Below are positions 23,101 to 35,219 of a DNA stretch of 64,000 bases, piece after piece. A program made the translations under genes and the position numbers. The stretch is from Atkinsonella hypoxylon (lineage: Eukaryota > Ascomycota > Sordariomycetes > Hypocreales > Clavicipitaceae). How positions within the stretch are numbered: the first letter of the stretch is position 1; each line of letters opens with the position of its first letter. The stretch spans positions 62,001 to 126,000 of the forward strand of contig JFHB01000008.1 in the NCBI GenBank assembly GCA_000729835.1. The letters are read 5' to 3'. The notes beneath the pieces are model-generated. The model saw only the letters and a list, made by a program, of their open reading frames with translations. It ran no database searches and was not told where the DNA came from.

Positions 23101-24016
23101 TGTAAGGATATGCGCTGAGAGTATATGCATCCGAGTCCGGAGAGGTCGGTCGTTGTTTGACGCCAACAAACTGGGGTACATCGGATGTAGTAGCAGAAAA
23201 CTTGCTGTTTTCGGGGGACGATGCCAGGTCGGAGTTGAGAGTGACAGGCTCTGCAGTCGAGGGCCTTTCGTTTGCGGATTGAGATCGACTCTCATCGGTG
23301 CCTTGAGTAGACAGTCGCTTCGTGGCGCGTTGCTCTTCCTCTTCCTCCTCGGCGATTTCCATTAGCCGTCGACGGCGCAGGGAACTTGTTGAGGATGAAA
23401 TCGAGCATGAAGCTGTGTGCAGGGAGCAAGCCGCAGACAACTTGGTATCTCTCAGTTCGCTGGCAGTTATGATCTCAAAGATAGTATCATATGGGGAGAA
23501 TCGCTCGCAAACGGCATTGAAGTGGACAGCCACTCGAGCTGTTCACGCATTGACCGGCTTGTCAGTTCTGTCGATTCTCGGAGGGCGTCCTTCGCATCGT
23601 TCCAATAAGGGAATCTCCTTTCTGTTTGAAACCAGGGGACTACATACCTTGGATGATTCGAGAACAGTCTTCTGGTAGATATTTGATAATAACACTCCTT
23701 CTTCGATATTTTAAAAAGCCGTAAAGCGGACTCGTATCGTCATATTCGGCAACGGCATTGCGCACTTCGACAATACCGCCGTTACCGCGATTTAGAACTT
23801 GAATCTCGTCTCGGCCTTCGTACTTTAGGAGAAACCTGCTGGATTGTCAGATGCGCTGGTTCTTGTCCGTAGTTCGACGCTGGTCTAGAGCAAGCGCCGT
23901 AGCATGGTCATATATGTCATCTAGGGAGGTGATGTTGCATACCAGCCTCCAGGTTCAGAAATTGCCGCCTCGTGCGCTTCCAACACCTTAGGGTCATCAA
24001 GTCCATTTAACGACAT
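20129..24016 (-). CDS. ADF-H (cofilin-like) domain protein with long disordered region and PH-like C-terminus
   Basis: Read on the minus strand, exons are 24016-23943, 23835-23648, 23538-20305 and probably 20250-20129, giving 1205 aa. The first about 130 residues form an ADF-homology domain: MSLNGLDDPKVLEAHEAAI, then GGWFLLKYEGRDEIQVL, SPLYGFLKYRRRSVIIKYLP, RVAVHFNAVCERFSPYDTIF. This is followed by a conserved RRRRLMEIAEEEEEE helix. About 800 residues of Ser/Pro/Thr-rich disordered sequence follow. The C-terminal about 130 residues look like a PH-type fold (VQFPDNLLWKRRNMSLD, FHLSEFRPPYIPD, LPNSVVLDFIEG). In fungi such proteins are annotated as cofilin/coactosin-family actin-associated proteins; a role at the actin cortex is inference. 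The 3' end is uncertain: without the 54-nt intron at 20251-20304 the frame stops at 20255 after SPLKFEKLNRGQES; with splicing it ends in SIQLYKEHIQLVEPHTA and a Lys-rich tail. Confidence 0.82.
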
Positions 24017-24882
24017 GGTCCTCGACAGTGTTTACCAAGCCGTGCCTAGGATGACTGATTCTTCTCTTACCGGTTCTCGACAGAAAAGAAATATACAGTG
24101 ATAGGATCGGCAAGGACGGCGACGGCGGCGAGGAAGAAGAAGGGTGGCGGCGGAAGAACTGTCCGCGTGCCTCGAGGTCTGAAGGATCCTAAAATCAGGG
24201 GGGGATGGGGTTCGGGCGGCAGGGCAAACATGAATGATGATGACTGTTACGCAACAATCATGAAGCAACAACCAGGCCAGAAATCACTGGTGCCCAGTCC
24301 CAAGGAAAGAGGCGGCCGACAAAGAATAGCAGATACAAGCGCCGGTTAGAGAGAAGGAAATAAAAAAAGTTTAGTCCCCCTCGGTGTATCCCTGAAGGTT
24401 GAAGCAACAGCTCGATTCAGTTCGGCTCCCAACCTAGGTACCTAACCTAGTAGGCTAGGTGCCCGTAGGTAATAGGCAGGGATTAAAGGAGACGAATGGA
24501 GGAGCATGCGATTGGCTGCGGGTCCAGAACCACAAGGTAGGTACCCAGGGTGAATTCCTATTATGTATGTCGCAGTTTATCGCGGCACGGCATGAGACTA
24601 CCAATTGTTACATAAAGGCACTGTCCGGAATGACGGTAGCCGTCGACGTCGTGGCCCGGGACACAGCATACAAAAGCAACGACTAGACATGAAAAATGAT
24701 ACGCAACCCCATGGCTTGCTTCTTGCTTTTGAACCAGCGAAGGGTTAGCAGCAGCAATTGGGAGCTCTCACCAAGACCGCCTGGATGGAACGATTAGTTA
24801 ACCAGTGCGATTATTGAATACGATACAGATGTTTGCCCAAGTTGAGCTGAAAAGACAAAGTCAAAAAGGGGGAGGAAAAAAG

Positions 24883-24919
<37 letters not shown>

Positions 24920-26272
24920 TGCGGTGGAGGGAGGGAGTGCGCTTCAAACGCTCACCAAGTGCGCATGAGCGGACCCGATGGCCAAATCAGTTTGTTTTAA
25001 AGCCAAGGAGCAAGTGCCGAGGACAGCTTCATAAGAGGCGGCTAACTATGGGCTATGGAAGAGGAAAGAAGGCGATGCAACGCGATGGACGACACATTTG
25101 ATCCAAGATGAAGAAGGATCAGCCATGTCGCAGTCACTGGCATTGGCGGCAGGGGCCGAGATTGTTGCTTGCCAGGGCGCGTGCCCCTGTCAAGGCTCAT
25201 GTCAAGCTCAGAGTGAGATCTGATATCTCTCTTATCCTGGAGAGAGCGTGTGAGTCCACAACCGCCACCAGGAATCAATCAGCTTGGCGCGCCGTGGTAT
25301 GCAAATCATGCCGGTGCTGAGCGAGCAGCTCCGGTCGGTGGTGTACGCGTACGACGGCCAGGGTGCCGCAGAGATGATGTATGCTGTGCTGTGTACCCAC
25401 GTCGCTGTGAACACAGACAGACTCGGGCTTCAGCCTCGTGAGCTTTGACCTCCCCGCGCTTGCGCCTCTAACGTCAGCGGGACACCGGAATGCCACTCCT
25501 CCGCGTGCCCAGGTACCTCGGTACCTAAGGTAGTATGGGAAGAACGAGCATCGGCAGTATCCCATAGCCATAATCGTCATCGTCGTATCATTGACACAAT
25601 GGAACACAGTCTTCGCGTAGACTGAGAAACGGCACAGACACCAGACAACAACTTCTATCCTCTGCTGCGCACGATGCACTCGGAAAAGAGGTGACAAGTA
25701 CTTCGTGCCTCCGCGTCTGTGCCTACCTGGTATTTCGCGTGTTTGGCCAGGCAAAATTACCACATCACCTGGGCAACAGGCGACACTTGGCTTGGCTGCC
25801 TTGCATAATAATATAGTAGCTCGGTTTTTCTTACGCAAATCAAAGGCCATTTCAAAGGCCATTGATAAAGGCCTTGGTTCATACCTGCAGAGGCGAGGGC
25901 ATTTACCCCTACAGGAATGTAGGTTCTTGCGCCTCGCCAACTACCTATGGCGAGTGACTGCAGCTTCCAATCTAACCACTGTCCTATCGGCCTTTACTTT
26001 CACACTCCGCAGCTTCGTGATAGAAAACATCTGCGTCGTAGCCTATGACCTCACGAGGTAGCCTCACGAGGTAGTATGAGAAACACTCCACATAAATTTG
26101 ATCGATCGAACCATGGCTTGATGAATAATAATACATAGTTTGGTCAGAGTTGAAGCATTCAACTGGGTCATTGTTGGGTAGTCGTCTTTCCCTGACCCAG
26201 TCATCGTTCTCGCTATCATATCCATTCATATATGGCAAGCCATATAACAAGTGTGCTGTGCATCAACTTCAA
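24017..26272. other. 2.3-kb intergenic region without a supported gene
   Basis: It contains a CCTAGGTACC-type cluster (24430-24480), a run of 31 A (24885-24915), another such word near 25511-25530, and the nested inverted repeat at 25892-25938. A 221-codon minus-strand frame at 25275-25940 has no recognisable domain and runs through that inverted repeat, so I do not treat it as a gene. Confidence 0.5.
25892..25938. repeat. Nested inverted repeat (hairpin)
   Basis: The outer arms GGCGAGG (25892-25898) and CCTCGCC (25932-25938) are perfectly complementary. Inside sits a perfect hairpin CCTACA-GGAA-TGTAGG (25908-25923). Just upstream are three AAAGGCC copies (about 25842-25872). The span is too short for a tRNA. 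Function unknown; it could be a terminator-like or small structured RNA or a repeat remnant. Confidence 0.7.
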
Positions 26273-28134
26273 TCAGGCCTCGAGCTGTTCGGGTTCCGCA
26301 GCCGTCTCATTCGCGCCAGCGGGCTCCTTGACATTAGTACACCCAACCTCTGAGCTACCCGCCTCGTCCTGAGGCTCGGGCTCTTCTTCCACGGCTTCGT
26401 CCAAAGTAGTCACAATAAGCTCCCCCTTGTCGGTAGGCACAGCGTCATAACCGCGGCCGCTGTTGCTGGCAGAAATACCGACAGCAGGCGTAGTTCCCTC
26501 GGCTATCTTCTGCTTGGTTTCTGATACGATCTTGTCGGCCTCGCTGACTTTTGCTGATGTATCGTATTCCGATCCAGCTTCATTCTCCGTCGCAGCTTTT
26601 CCTTCGGCCCCAGCAGGCGTCTTGACTAAGCGAACAATCATACACGAGAGATTGTCAGTGCTGAATCGGCTCAAGGCGTAATCGACCAGTTGCTTGGATG
26701 CCATAATGGGATCTTCTACTTCGCGAACCAGATCAACAGCATCTTGGTCACTGCATACATCCCATATCTACTCAAAATGCAGGTTAGCACTTCTGTCTAT
26801 TTTCAGATTTCAAACATTTTGTTCCAGGATTCACTTACTCCATCGCATGCGATAACGATAAATTCGTCCTGGTCAGCTTGTATCACAGTCTCAGTAGTAT
26901 AAGGGTGGCCGGTAACGAGATCTTTCATGTATGCATCCCCGAGGGCACGAGTGACCGCAAGAACACCATTCACACGATTATTCAAGATAAGGCCGCCAGC
27001 ATTCGCAATCCGCTTGCCTTCATTTTCGTCGCTTCCTTTGTGGTCATAAGACAGTCGAAGGGCTTTGCCCCCACGACACAAGATGATGCGAGCGTCGCCA
27101 ACGTTTGCAGTGTACAATATGCGCTGTCGAACCGTGGAAGCTTTTCGCTTTGTATTAGCGGCAGCGTCAAGACAAGAAGTTGATGGAGTCCGGGTAGGCT
27201 CTGTTGATGCGACTCCTCTTTCCTTGTCCGTGGAGACTTCGTTAGTCTTATTTGTCTGCTTGCTTGGAATCGTCGGAGCTGGTTTATCCGTACTCGGGCG
27301 GTCCTCCCATCGCAAGACGGCAATCGCAGCGGTACAGCCACTATTTTTCAGAGGAAGTTTCTCCAATTGCGCGTCTACCGAGGTAAACGTCTGGTCCAGG
27401 AGCTCTGGGATTGGCATGTTCGGGTTCTTGCGTATGGTCTCTTCGAGAATGAGATGGAGCTTCTTCCCACACCAGTCCGCAGCAAAGGTACCGGCGTGTC
27501 CGTCAAAAATTGCAAAGTAACCGTTATCAGATTCCACCATTTCTTTGCTTGTTCCTTCAGTTGCTCCCTTCTCCGACTTCGAATTCATCATTGCGTCGGC
27601 ACTGGGCGAGGGAGTTGCTAGGAAATTATACAAGAATGCATGTGTGTCTTCCATAGTTCGACGGCATTTCTTGTTCCTATCTTCCCAAACTCCGACTCGA
27701 AATGTAGACTTTGGTCCTGGGACCGACTCTCCAGCGGAATTATTATGTTGACCTTGTGGTACAGCCAGAGCAGGATCTTGTTTTCCTAGCTTTTGAAGCG
27801 GGGTTTGAGCACTTAAATCAGGGTTGCCTCGACCCGATTGGGAGAAATTCAGCGTGTTCTTTGCCGAAGCTAGGAAGCTACTAGCCTTACTGCCCACGCC
27901 GCTACTTCTCCTCTTCTTGTCGGTGGAACTGCCATTGTCGTTACGTCCTGAAGGGCTTCCATTGCCGCTTCGCTTCTCTCCACTTGCAGATTGAGCTAGA
28001 GCTGGCTTGATAGAGGTTGGAGCGTTCGTGTTTGGATTCAGGCCCGGAGAAGGGGCCGGAGAAGGGGGCTTTTCTTCCGTTTTTGAATCGCTTTCGGTCT
28101 TGGATCCTGAAGAATTTGAGCTCCCACCAAACAT
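26273..28134 (-). CDS. ptc1: PP2C-type Ser/Thr phosphatase, Ptc1-like
   Basis: Exons 28134-26839 and 26767-26273 (71-nt intron, phase 0) give 596 aa. A Ser/Pro-rich N-terminus (about 150 aa) precedes the PPM catalytic domain. Motifs in order are VGVWEDRNKKCRRTMEDTH, YFAIFDGHAG (metal-binding DGH), NSGCTAAIAVLRW, LYTANVGDARIILCRGG (as ILYTANVGDARI), DHKGSDENE, VNGVLAVTRALGD, and IACDG-IWDVCSDQDA completed across the intron, then STDNLSCMIVRL. The order and wording match yeast Ptc1, a Mg/Mn-dependent phosphatase that restrains HOG-type MAP-kinase signalling. An insert of about 50 residues interrupts the domain between the CTAAIAVLRW and ILYTANVGD elements, and an acidic tail of about 90 aa follows the domain. 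The start is tentative: upstream of 28134 the frame continues openly as NKRRSLSSQGGSLLNR behind a CAG, so an additional 5' exon may exist. Confidence 0.9.
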
Positions 28135-30477
28135 CCTATTCAGCAGGCTTCCTCCTTGAGAGGAGAGACTGCGCCGCTTGTTGCCTGCCAGGTTTGTGGA
28201 AATGAGACAAATCTGAGGTAGGAGAGATGAAAGTTACCAACGGTGGACCGGATAACTTGACACCGTTGATAGCAGTGGTCGTTGTGACTGATGACGGTTC
28301 GACCAAACGTTATAAGATTTAGAAAGCGAATCGATCAACGCTTCCAAAGAAGGGTTATGAAGTCGTCAAGTATTGAAATCGAGACGTAAAAAAGTGGTTG
28401 AGGAATGAGTAACGCGGGAAAATGAGGTGCTGACGAGCTGTGAGCCAGAGACGGTCAGCCGTGCTACAGAACAAAGAGAGTAAAAGTCAACTGGTTTGTG
28501 GTTCAAGCATGCTAGGCAAGTGTTGTGGTGCATTTGGTGCCCAAAACCATCACAGGGTAGCTACACCGCTTTCAATACAACCAGAGGAGTGAGCTGGCAA
28601 TGACGAAGCACATGTGCGTTGAGCAGTTTGCTACTATGGACGCACCACAATGTCCTGACACACGAACATTACGAACAAGCAAACGAGAAAAAGAGTTGAT
28701 GGGGGTAAGGATGCAGACAGGGTGCCGCCATGTTAACAAACAGACGTACTTGGGGCGAGTATCACCAGATACTGAGGCAGAGTACTAGCCACTTAATTCA
28801 CAGATCAAGCCGGGAACGCTATCGTAACAGTTCTAAACAAAGTTACCGCTTCGCACACAGGCGCGTCTGATGATTCGTCGGGACGCCAGTTGATGTCGCA
28901 GATGGAACAATGACAGGAATGGCGAACGATGCCGTAGAAAAGTGGTGGCGGAAACAAGACCTGCCTGATGGTTCGTCGTAGGGCCAGGATAAATGCAGGA
29001 GAGCGTGCAAAAGAAGAGGGGTCTTCTGCTGGGCGAGACTATGCTATGCGTATGCGGGGGGCAAGGGAACAAGCAACAAGCCTGGACAACTGGGACCAGG
29101 TCCGGCGCCGTGCAACCAATCGCGTCGCACTACTGTCCATCGCTGTTGTCAGACAGGCTGAGGACTTTGAGACCTTTGGCGTTGAACGCTGGGCGTTTGA
29201 AATGGGAGAAGACGCCAGGCAGTCAATGATGATGATACTTGCAGCACTTGAGAACTAACTACAGAATGCCGGATCTCTCGGATCACAAAGTTGGTTCTAT
29301 TCACGCCAGTGTGTACTTGATATAAACACGCCCGAAACCATGATGAACTAACCTGGTATCTTCACGACAACCCCGACTTTTGGTAAAAGCCGTGACAGTT
29401 TCCCATTCAGCAAGGTCTTATAAATAGACTTTTCTTCAAAACTCATTTTTAAATACGCTAGTCGACCTCGTGGAGACCCTTGTAAGACTTACTCGAAGGA
29501 AATATCTTACAAAAGTGCCTGCTCTTACCAGAAATCGGGGCAACGCGCGATGGTACCCCAAAAAAGAAACCCATCTGGGGGGGGAATCGAGTTGGGCATA
29601 TTCATAACTACCTGGGTACTTGGAGTGACATACTTCTACGATGATCTCATCGCCTGCCACGAAAGAGGCCTGCGAGGTGCATCACACTGCTCTAAGCAAA
29701 GAATGCTCGACCGCAGCCAATTAGAGCACCAAGTAATAAATCAAACCCTTATTCCCAAAGCCAAAGATGGACAAGAGGAGGCGCATAGTAAGCCGTCCAT
29801 AAACGTGTCCGGCACATGAGGTTTCGGCAAAGGACTACAATTTTCTGGCTTTATGCCGCAAGATATATTTGCTTGACAAGTTGGGTCGGACGTGGTTTAC
29901 TTTGCGAGGATATGCAGGTGCTGAAGACTGGTTCTCACCCTCAACAAGCATCAACTATAGATAGCCCGTCTCTCGCTTGAATCATCAGAGTCAAGGACGC
30001 CCGGGTACATGTAGCATAGTGACGGTCAATCTAGAGTCCATGCGGCCGCTAGCAATGCCCCGTTCACGTTGAGCAGTGACATATATGCAAGTCCTTCGGG
30101 GGGTATTTTTTTTTTTTTTTTTCAAGGTACAGACCTGAGCAGAACTGCTTTCTCTTTGCCGGCTTCCTCGTCTTTCGAGCGGGTCGGTATTACTCGTCAC
30201 GCTTGCTTCTCTTCTCGTGGTAGTATTACCGACCAGAAGCATGTGGACTGATCATCAAGGTCCTCTACGTAGTAGAAAATCAACAGCAAGGTCAGCAATA
30301 AGCAGGACGTGAACGAAGCAATCTGACTACATTCCAGCCTTGGCTAATCGAGGGAAACAACGCTTTAATTTGACTGCGTGAGCTCTAGTTGACACATACA
30401 AGATCATGGGTCTGACTCTAGACTAAAACGCCTTCATAATCATGATCATAACATTCCACCTCACAAGGCCCTTGACT
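28135..30477. other. 2.3-kb intergenic region without a supported gene
   Basis: It probably contains the ptc1 promoter and leader at 28135-28500, several short open frames without domains, and a run of 17 T (30106-30122). No RNA gene or repeat family could be recognised. Confidence 0.5.
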
Positions 30478-31380
30478 TCACTTCTTCAAGCTGTCCAGTC
30501 GTGCTTGTAGATCATCATCAACAGGATCGCCACCACTGCCACCTCCAACAGTTTGTGCGATTCGGCCTTCGGCGGTGGCTGGGTTGCCCAGCTCATTAGG
30601 TGTTTCGCCCATCTATTCAACAAGTCAGTTCAGTGCCAGAATCATCATGGAGGATTGCCATAGAATGGCGAGCTTATTCTTACAGCCTGGCCAATATCAA
30701 CGCCAATCTCCTCCAGCACTTGTTCAACAACTTCGTCGCCCTCTTCTTCAACACCGACATCCATGGCATCATCAACAACGTCATCCATGATCTCTTGTCT
30801 CTGTTCCATGATATCGTTTTCTCGCTCGAACTCCATGGCGATTCTTTGGAGTTGGGGTAGGTTCATGGATTTGTTCATGCTTCCAAGTGCCATTGTAGCA
30901 CCTTTCATCGCCTGCATCATCTGCTCGTTGGTTCGATAGGTCTGTGGTTGCAGGGTCAGCAAAGCGAAGAGCCAAGGCACTGGTCTCCATTCATTCGGCA
31001 ATTGACGTACCTGCAGCCTCAAAGAGATCTTCTGTAGTTGGCTGCGCATAGAGTAGAACTTCTCGATATATCGCCGTGTGCGGACCAAGTCCTTGGCCTG
31101 GATTTTACAGGCACCCATTTGCCCGTTCTTGGCACTCGTCTTAATCTGTTGTATCAACGTCTTTTCTTGCTTCTCCATCTTGACGCGCGTTTGATCGAGT
31201 TCTCGAATCGCTTTATCCAGCATGCGCTGGTTCTTGCGCAGACGCTCAGCGGGCGTCATGCGCTTCCCGAAAGCCCATTCTAAAATCTGAAATTATGCAT
31301 GGATTAGCTGCGCCATGGTCATTATCGAAGCGAGAGCTTTAGAACAATCTCGATGACTACAGAAGTCAACGTACGTTCAT
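30478..31380 (-). CDS. DID4: ESCRT-III subunit Vps2/Did4 (CHMP2)
   Basis: Four exons, 31380-31375, 31286-31011, 30941-30684 and 30612-30478, give 224 aa. The first exon codes only Met-Asn; joining restores the family start MNILEWAFGKRMTPAERLRK. Basic helices 1-2 follow (LIQQIKTSAKNGQMGACKIQAKDLVRTRRYIEKFY), then helices 3-4 (GATMALGSMNKSMNLPQLQRIAMEFERE) and an acidic C-terminal half. The end, DDDLQARLDSLKK, matches the MIM1 consensus LxxRLxxLK that docks onto the MIT domain of the Vps4 ATPase. In the family, Vps2 co-polymerises with Vps24 on endosomal membranes and recruits Vps4 for disassembly during multivesicular-body formation. Introns are 88, 69 and 71 nt with standard borders. The 69-nt intron keeps frame if retained, so the open frame runs through it, but the spliced form matches the family. 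Confidence 0.95.
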
Positions 31381-31832
31381 GACGACTCTGTCATCGAGTG
31401 ATCTTCGTGCAATCTTCACTTTCAGTGCGTAATTGAGACAACGCGGATGACGTAAGGAGGCACGAGAATAGAATATATACACGGTGATTGTCGAGGTTGC
31501 CTGGTCGAGATCCAGCCAGAGACTATGGTATGGGTTAGAGTGAAGCTAACAATACGTAATGGCCACTGAGATGTCGCAAGTGGAGGCCGCTCATTAGCTT
31601 GGCAGTCACAGCTACGGCCGGCCAGGCGCTGGCAGCTCTGATGGGTACATGCATAAAATGCATAAAATCAACGCGACAGCTGGCTCAATCATCTGCTTCA
31701 GTCACGAAGAATTTTGCAAGGCGGCGTTCATTCTTTCCTGTATTCATTTCAAAAGCTCTACGAATGGTCTCGCTTGTCTGAAAGGAAGGGAACATAGACA
31801 AGACGAGCAACAGCATTCCCTATCCTACCTTC

Positions 31833-33171
31833 TCACTCAATCCACATGATATCGCGAAGTCGCTGTTTCTCCTTCTCTCCGCCGAAAATGCCATCGATAC
31901 CCTGTCGAGCCAAAATACATATTTGCGTCCGATCAAGCTTGAAGTACTCGGCAACCAGCCGGTACTCATTAGATAGCGGGCTACCAAAGATACCAACATC
32001 GTCCGTCTGTATCCCCCCAATCAGTATTTAGCGAACATGAGTAAAAGCGAGGACACTTACCCCCAGAGAGATCTTGGGCCCTTTTACTCCGATCCAGTGC
32101 TTGAAATGATGATCCTCAAATCCACCTCGAATCATTCTTGCCTGAACATTGCAACTCAGGCAGAGCTCTAAGCACAATTCCCGCTTGGCAATCTCGAGTT
32201 TGGCTGCGTCATCCTCCCAAATCACATGTCCCAGTCGGCTAGGATTCCACGAGAGCAGCGTACGTATCTCGTCATGCGAAGTGTAAGCTTCTACTTCAGC
32301 GAAATGTACAGTAATCCCTAATCCAATCTGAGCTGCCTGTTTGAATATAGGGGTGAAGATGGACACTTCTCCTCCGGGACGAGCCGCTGGATCTCCGCAA
32401 AGGTCGATGCCGACAACACGTGGTCCTCCTTCATCTCGTAGACGAGTTGCCAGGGAAAGGATCGACTCTGCCATAGTTAGCGAATGACGCCGGTCGATAC
32501 AGAGAATGAGTTGAGTGTGCATCTGCGGGAATTCCTGCTCGAATTCTCTAATAGTATCCAATAGAATTTGTACATATGCGTCTGCGGAAATTTCACTTGT
32601 CGCCCGGGGGGTGGTTCGCAATTCGAGGTACACGACGCCATCGGTGAGGAAATCCTGCAGTACGCTCCTTGTTGCATATTTAATGGACTCTTCATCAGTC
32701 AAAAGATTATAAATGAAGTGGCTAAACAACCGAAAGAACCTATTGATGACAGACACCAATTTTAGTCATGTGCAGATTTCGCCGTGGTGATCATTGTGTA
32801 CCACTGTACAGTTTCGGCGCACACCTACGTATTAGGGTTAAAGTCTTCTTTCCCATCGGGCATCACGGCCATGGGATCTTCTAGTTCTGTCTTGCCGGAG
32901 CTTCTTTTCTTCTTCCAGATTTCGTGAAGTGCCTGACGGGACACACTGCCTGTCAGGTGAGCATGCAACTACGCTAGAAACTTAGCAATCCGGCCTCGTG
33001 ATTCCAAGTCCACAAGAACTTTCTGCGTTGTGCTACAACTGCAAGAGACAGTCGTACCTCAATTTTTGGTAAGTCTATGTAATTCATGAATGCGTTATTC
33101 AGGTGCTTTATTTTGTCGCTGGGAAGTTGATAGGAAGTATCCGAGTTCAACGAAAGATACCACGCTCGCAT
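31833..33171 (-). CDS. Adenosine-deaminase-like enzyme (ADAL/N6-methyl-AMP deaminase family)
   Basis: Exons 33171-33058, 32968-32829, 32739-32061 and 32006-31833 give 368 aa, about the size usual for ADAL proteins. Deaminase motifs appear in order: LPKIE-LHAHLTGS (zinc ligands HxH, formed across the first intron), VVGIDLCGDP, GITVHFAE (catalytic His/Glu region), RLGHVIWED, CLSCNVQ, and SLG-TDDVGIFGS (catalytic Asp pair, completed across the third intron). In the family these enzymes hydrolytically deaminate adenosine or N6-modified AMP to inosine or IMP in the cytosol; the human and plant ADAL branch prefers N6-methyl-AMP. The HAHLTGS wording and short length favour the ADAL branch over classical adenosine deaminase or the fungal adenine deaminase, but substrate is inferred. 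The ATG at 33171 is the first in frame; a second in-frame ATG lies 10 codons before the splice (MNYIDLPKIE). Confidence 0.9.
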
Positions 33172-34095
33172 ATCACCACCACATAGGATCTGCTACCTTG
33201 TAGACTCTTTGAATTCGTGTGGGTCGACCTGCGTTGCACAGCTAAAATCCCACTTAATCTGCTGTGTACTTCAAACGATAGCAATCCGAATGAGTCTCTA
33301 GATGGATGATCCGAGCATCAGGACTGACCTGACCATGATGTGGGTCCCGGTGAAGCTGGGCCATGGACCCTGTTTTAAGGTTCTTTCTTTATCTCTTCCC
33401 TGCTGATTATCAGCCAAATAATGTCATGACAGCACGCGCGTTCTAAGCAATTATAGCACAATAACAACATCTTGGCAAACCTTCGAACAACCAGACTTTA
33501 TTTTTTTTTATGCTTTGATAACGCGAGATAACTTCTCTCTTGTTTCTTGTTTCTTTTTTCTTTTGCAATTATATGCATGTTCAGAGATCATAAATCCTAG
33601 TAAGCCTGAGCTCGAGTATACCAATCGGAAGACCAGGTCTACGCAATACTTATAGACCTATAGTATCTCATCTCTTTGAATCCGTTACGGTTCCACCGCG
33701 GTATTTCAGCCCCACAACCGCCTTCCTCGTGCGCGCAACCTTGAGTGACTTTTAGTAACCTTTAAATACGCTTGGAGCTAAAGCACTATATAACGCGTTT
33801 TAGCTAGTACTTAATAACAAACTAGTACAATATAGTAAGCCTTATAATAGGCTATAATCAAGGCCTATAATAATAATGAACTTTTTTTTGCTTATATAAG
33901 TACTTAAGTACCTACCTACCTACCTAGGTACCTAGGTAGTAGAAAGGTTAAGTACCTGTCTGGTAGATATATGTGCCTCTTTACAAATTAGATACCAGGT
34001 ACCTACCTACCTAGGTAGTTGCCCTGCTCCTATGATAGTCTAGATTAGTACTATGTAGGAAGTATTCTATAGAGAGATTTTCTTTATTGTGGATA

Positions 34096-34185
34096 ATCCC
34101 TGTCGGTGCCGCGTTGGAGCCGTACCGGTTCCTAATCCTGAAAAGATACAGGCCGATAAGGCTCCAATGCAATGCTGACAGGGAT
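34096..34185. repeat. Imperfect inverted repeat, 39-nt arms
   Basis: Left arm 34096-34134 begins ATCCCTGTC and the right arm 34147-34185 ends GACAGGGAT. Over 39 aligned positions I count 27 matches; 10 of the 12 mismatches are transitions. The 12-nt loop lies at 34135-34146. A diverged third copy of the right-arm end is at 36126-36151. This is consistent with a palindromic mobile-element remnant (MITE-like or terminal inverted repeats brought together) altered by RIP-type C-to-T change. Confidence 0.75.
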
Positions 34186-34241
34186 CAAAGACAAATTATG
34201 AACGCGTTCTGCAAGATACTTTCTCTACACTACCAAGTTAC

Positions 34242-34478
34242 ACTATAATAGAAGTACTGGGAATGAATTATGTAACTTATAAAGAAATATTACATCGCAA
34301 GTCTTACATTTATCTGCTTAACGACCGTAAGACTACATTTCCGTATCAACCCTCCAGTGTAAACCAATTAGAAGGGCTACATTTTGGAGATATATACCGC
34401 ACTGTACTAATTTTTACTATAATAGAAGTCCCAGCAATTGGTCGAATTACGAAGAGCTTACACATCGCACGTCTTACA
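34242..34478. repeat. Degenerate tandem repeat, period about 172 nt
   Basis: The 14-mer ACTATAATAGAAGT occurs at 34242-34255 and again at 34416-34429. A 17-mer starting ACATCGCA and ending GTCTTACA occurs at 34292-34308 and 34462-34478 with a single A/C difference. The sequence between is recognisably similar but heavily diverged. The element follows directly behind the inverted repeat. Confidence 0.7.
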
Positions 34479-35219
34479 ACCCACCAATATGTTGAAAGGG
34501 GAGGCAGGGTCTTCGCAGCCTTCAAGACATCCCTGGATGATTGCTTTCTGTAAGGCCTGTAGTATAATATCGCAATGCTTGGGTGTTGCTGAAAGTCCTT
34601 AATCCATCTATTATCGCCGGTACCAGCAAAATCGCGTCATGTGGTGATTTAGCGTGGAATGTTTTGGAAGGCTACCTGAAGTTACGCGCCAAGCCATGGG
34701 GGTTGTGGGGCCAAGATACCAGCTCAAATGGACACTTGTACATATATATTAGCGCACGTTTATCTGAAACCGGCAAACTGCATAATTCTGATGTTCGGAC
34801 ATTCGCGCTGGCGCCCCGGACCAAGAAAAAAGTGCGGACTCCGCACGAATAAATGTGCCAGTGACGTATATTGCAGCAGCTCAGAATGTAAATCTAATGT
34901 GGCATGACAAATACACGTTGAATCGCCTTAAGCAGAGATGAGATAGCACACATCTTTAAATAGCCGCCCCCGTATGCCTCACCCGTTTTGATTTCTTCGA
35001 TCACAGCTCTATCATCAGTCGGCATGGCGCATCGCCGTAGTAATTTCGTTAGACCCATGTCCAATCTTTGCCTGTCTACTTTCCATTAATCCAGTTTACT
35101 GTACACTAAAGGCATCGTTTGCCGATGCCTTAAAATAGTTCGATACATGATGGAAATCACCTCTTGTTAGGTGATCCCTCATGAGAGTGTATATGATGTT
35201 ACTGATGGCTGTGCTGCTT

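Larger units (their letters stand above)
33172..35219. other. AT-rich region with degenerate repeats
   Basis: From about 33480 to 34900 the sequence becomes AT-rich with TATAATAGG-like words, several TACCTAGGTACC clusters (33905-34020), an imperfect inverted repeat (34096-34185) and a degenerate tandem pair (34242-34478). Short frames at 34263-34553 and 34583-34852 lie inside this repeat and have no protein features. The look is of repeat-derived, mutation-decayed DNA. Confidence 0.6.

Noticed and set aside
25275..25940. 221-codon minus-strand frame
   Set aside because: No recognisable domain, and it ends inside an inverted repeat.
25930..26000. tRNA-like piece on the minus strand (GTGGTTAGATTGG like a D-arm)
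   Set aside because: No TTCRA-type T-arm, no pairing anticodon stem and no fitting acceptor stem could be found.
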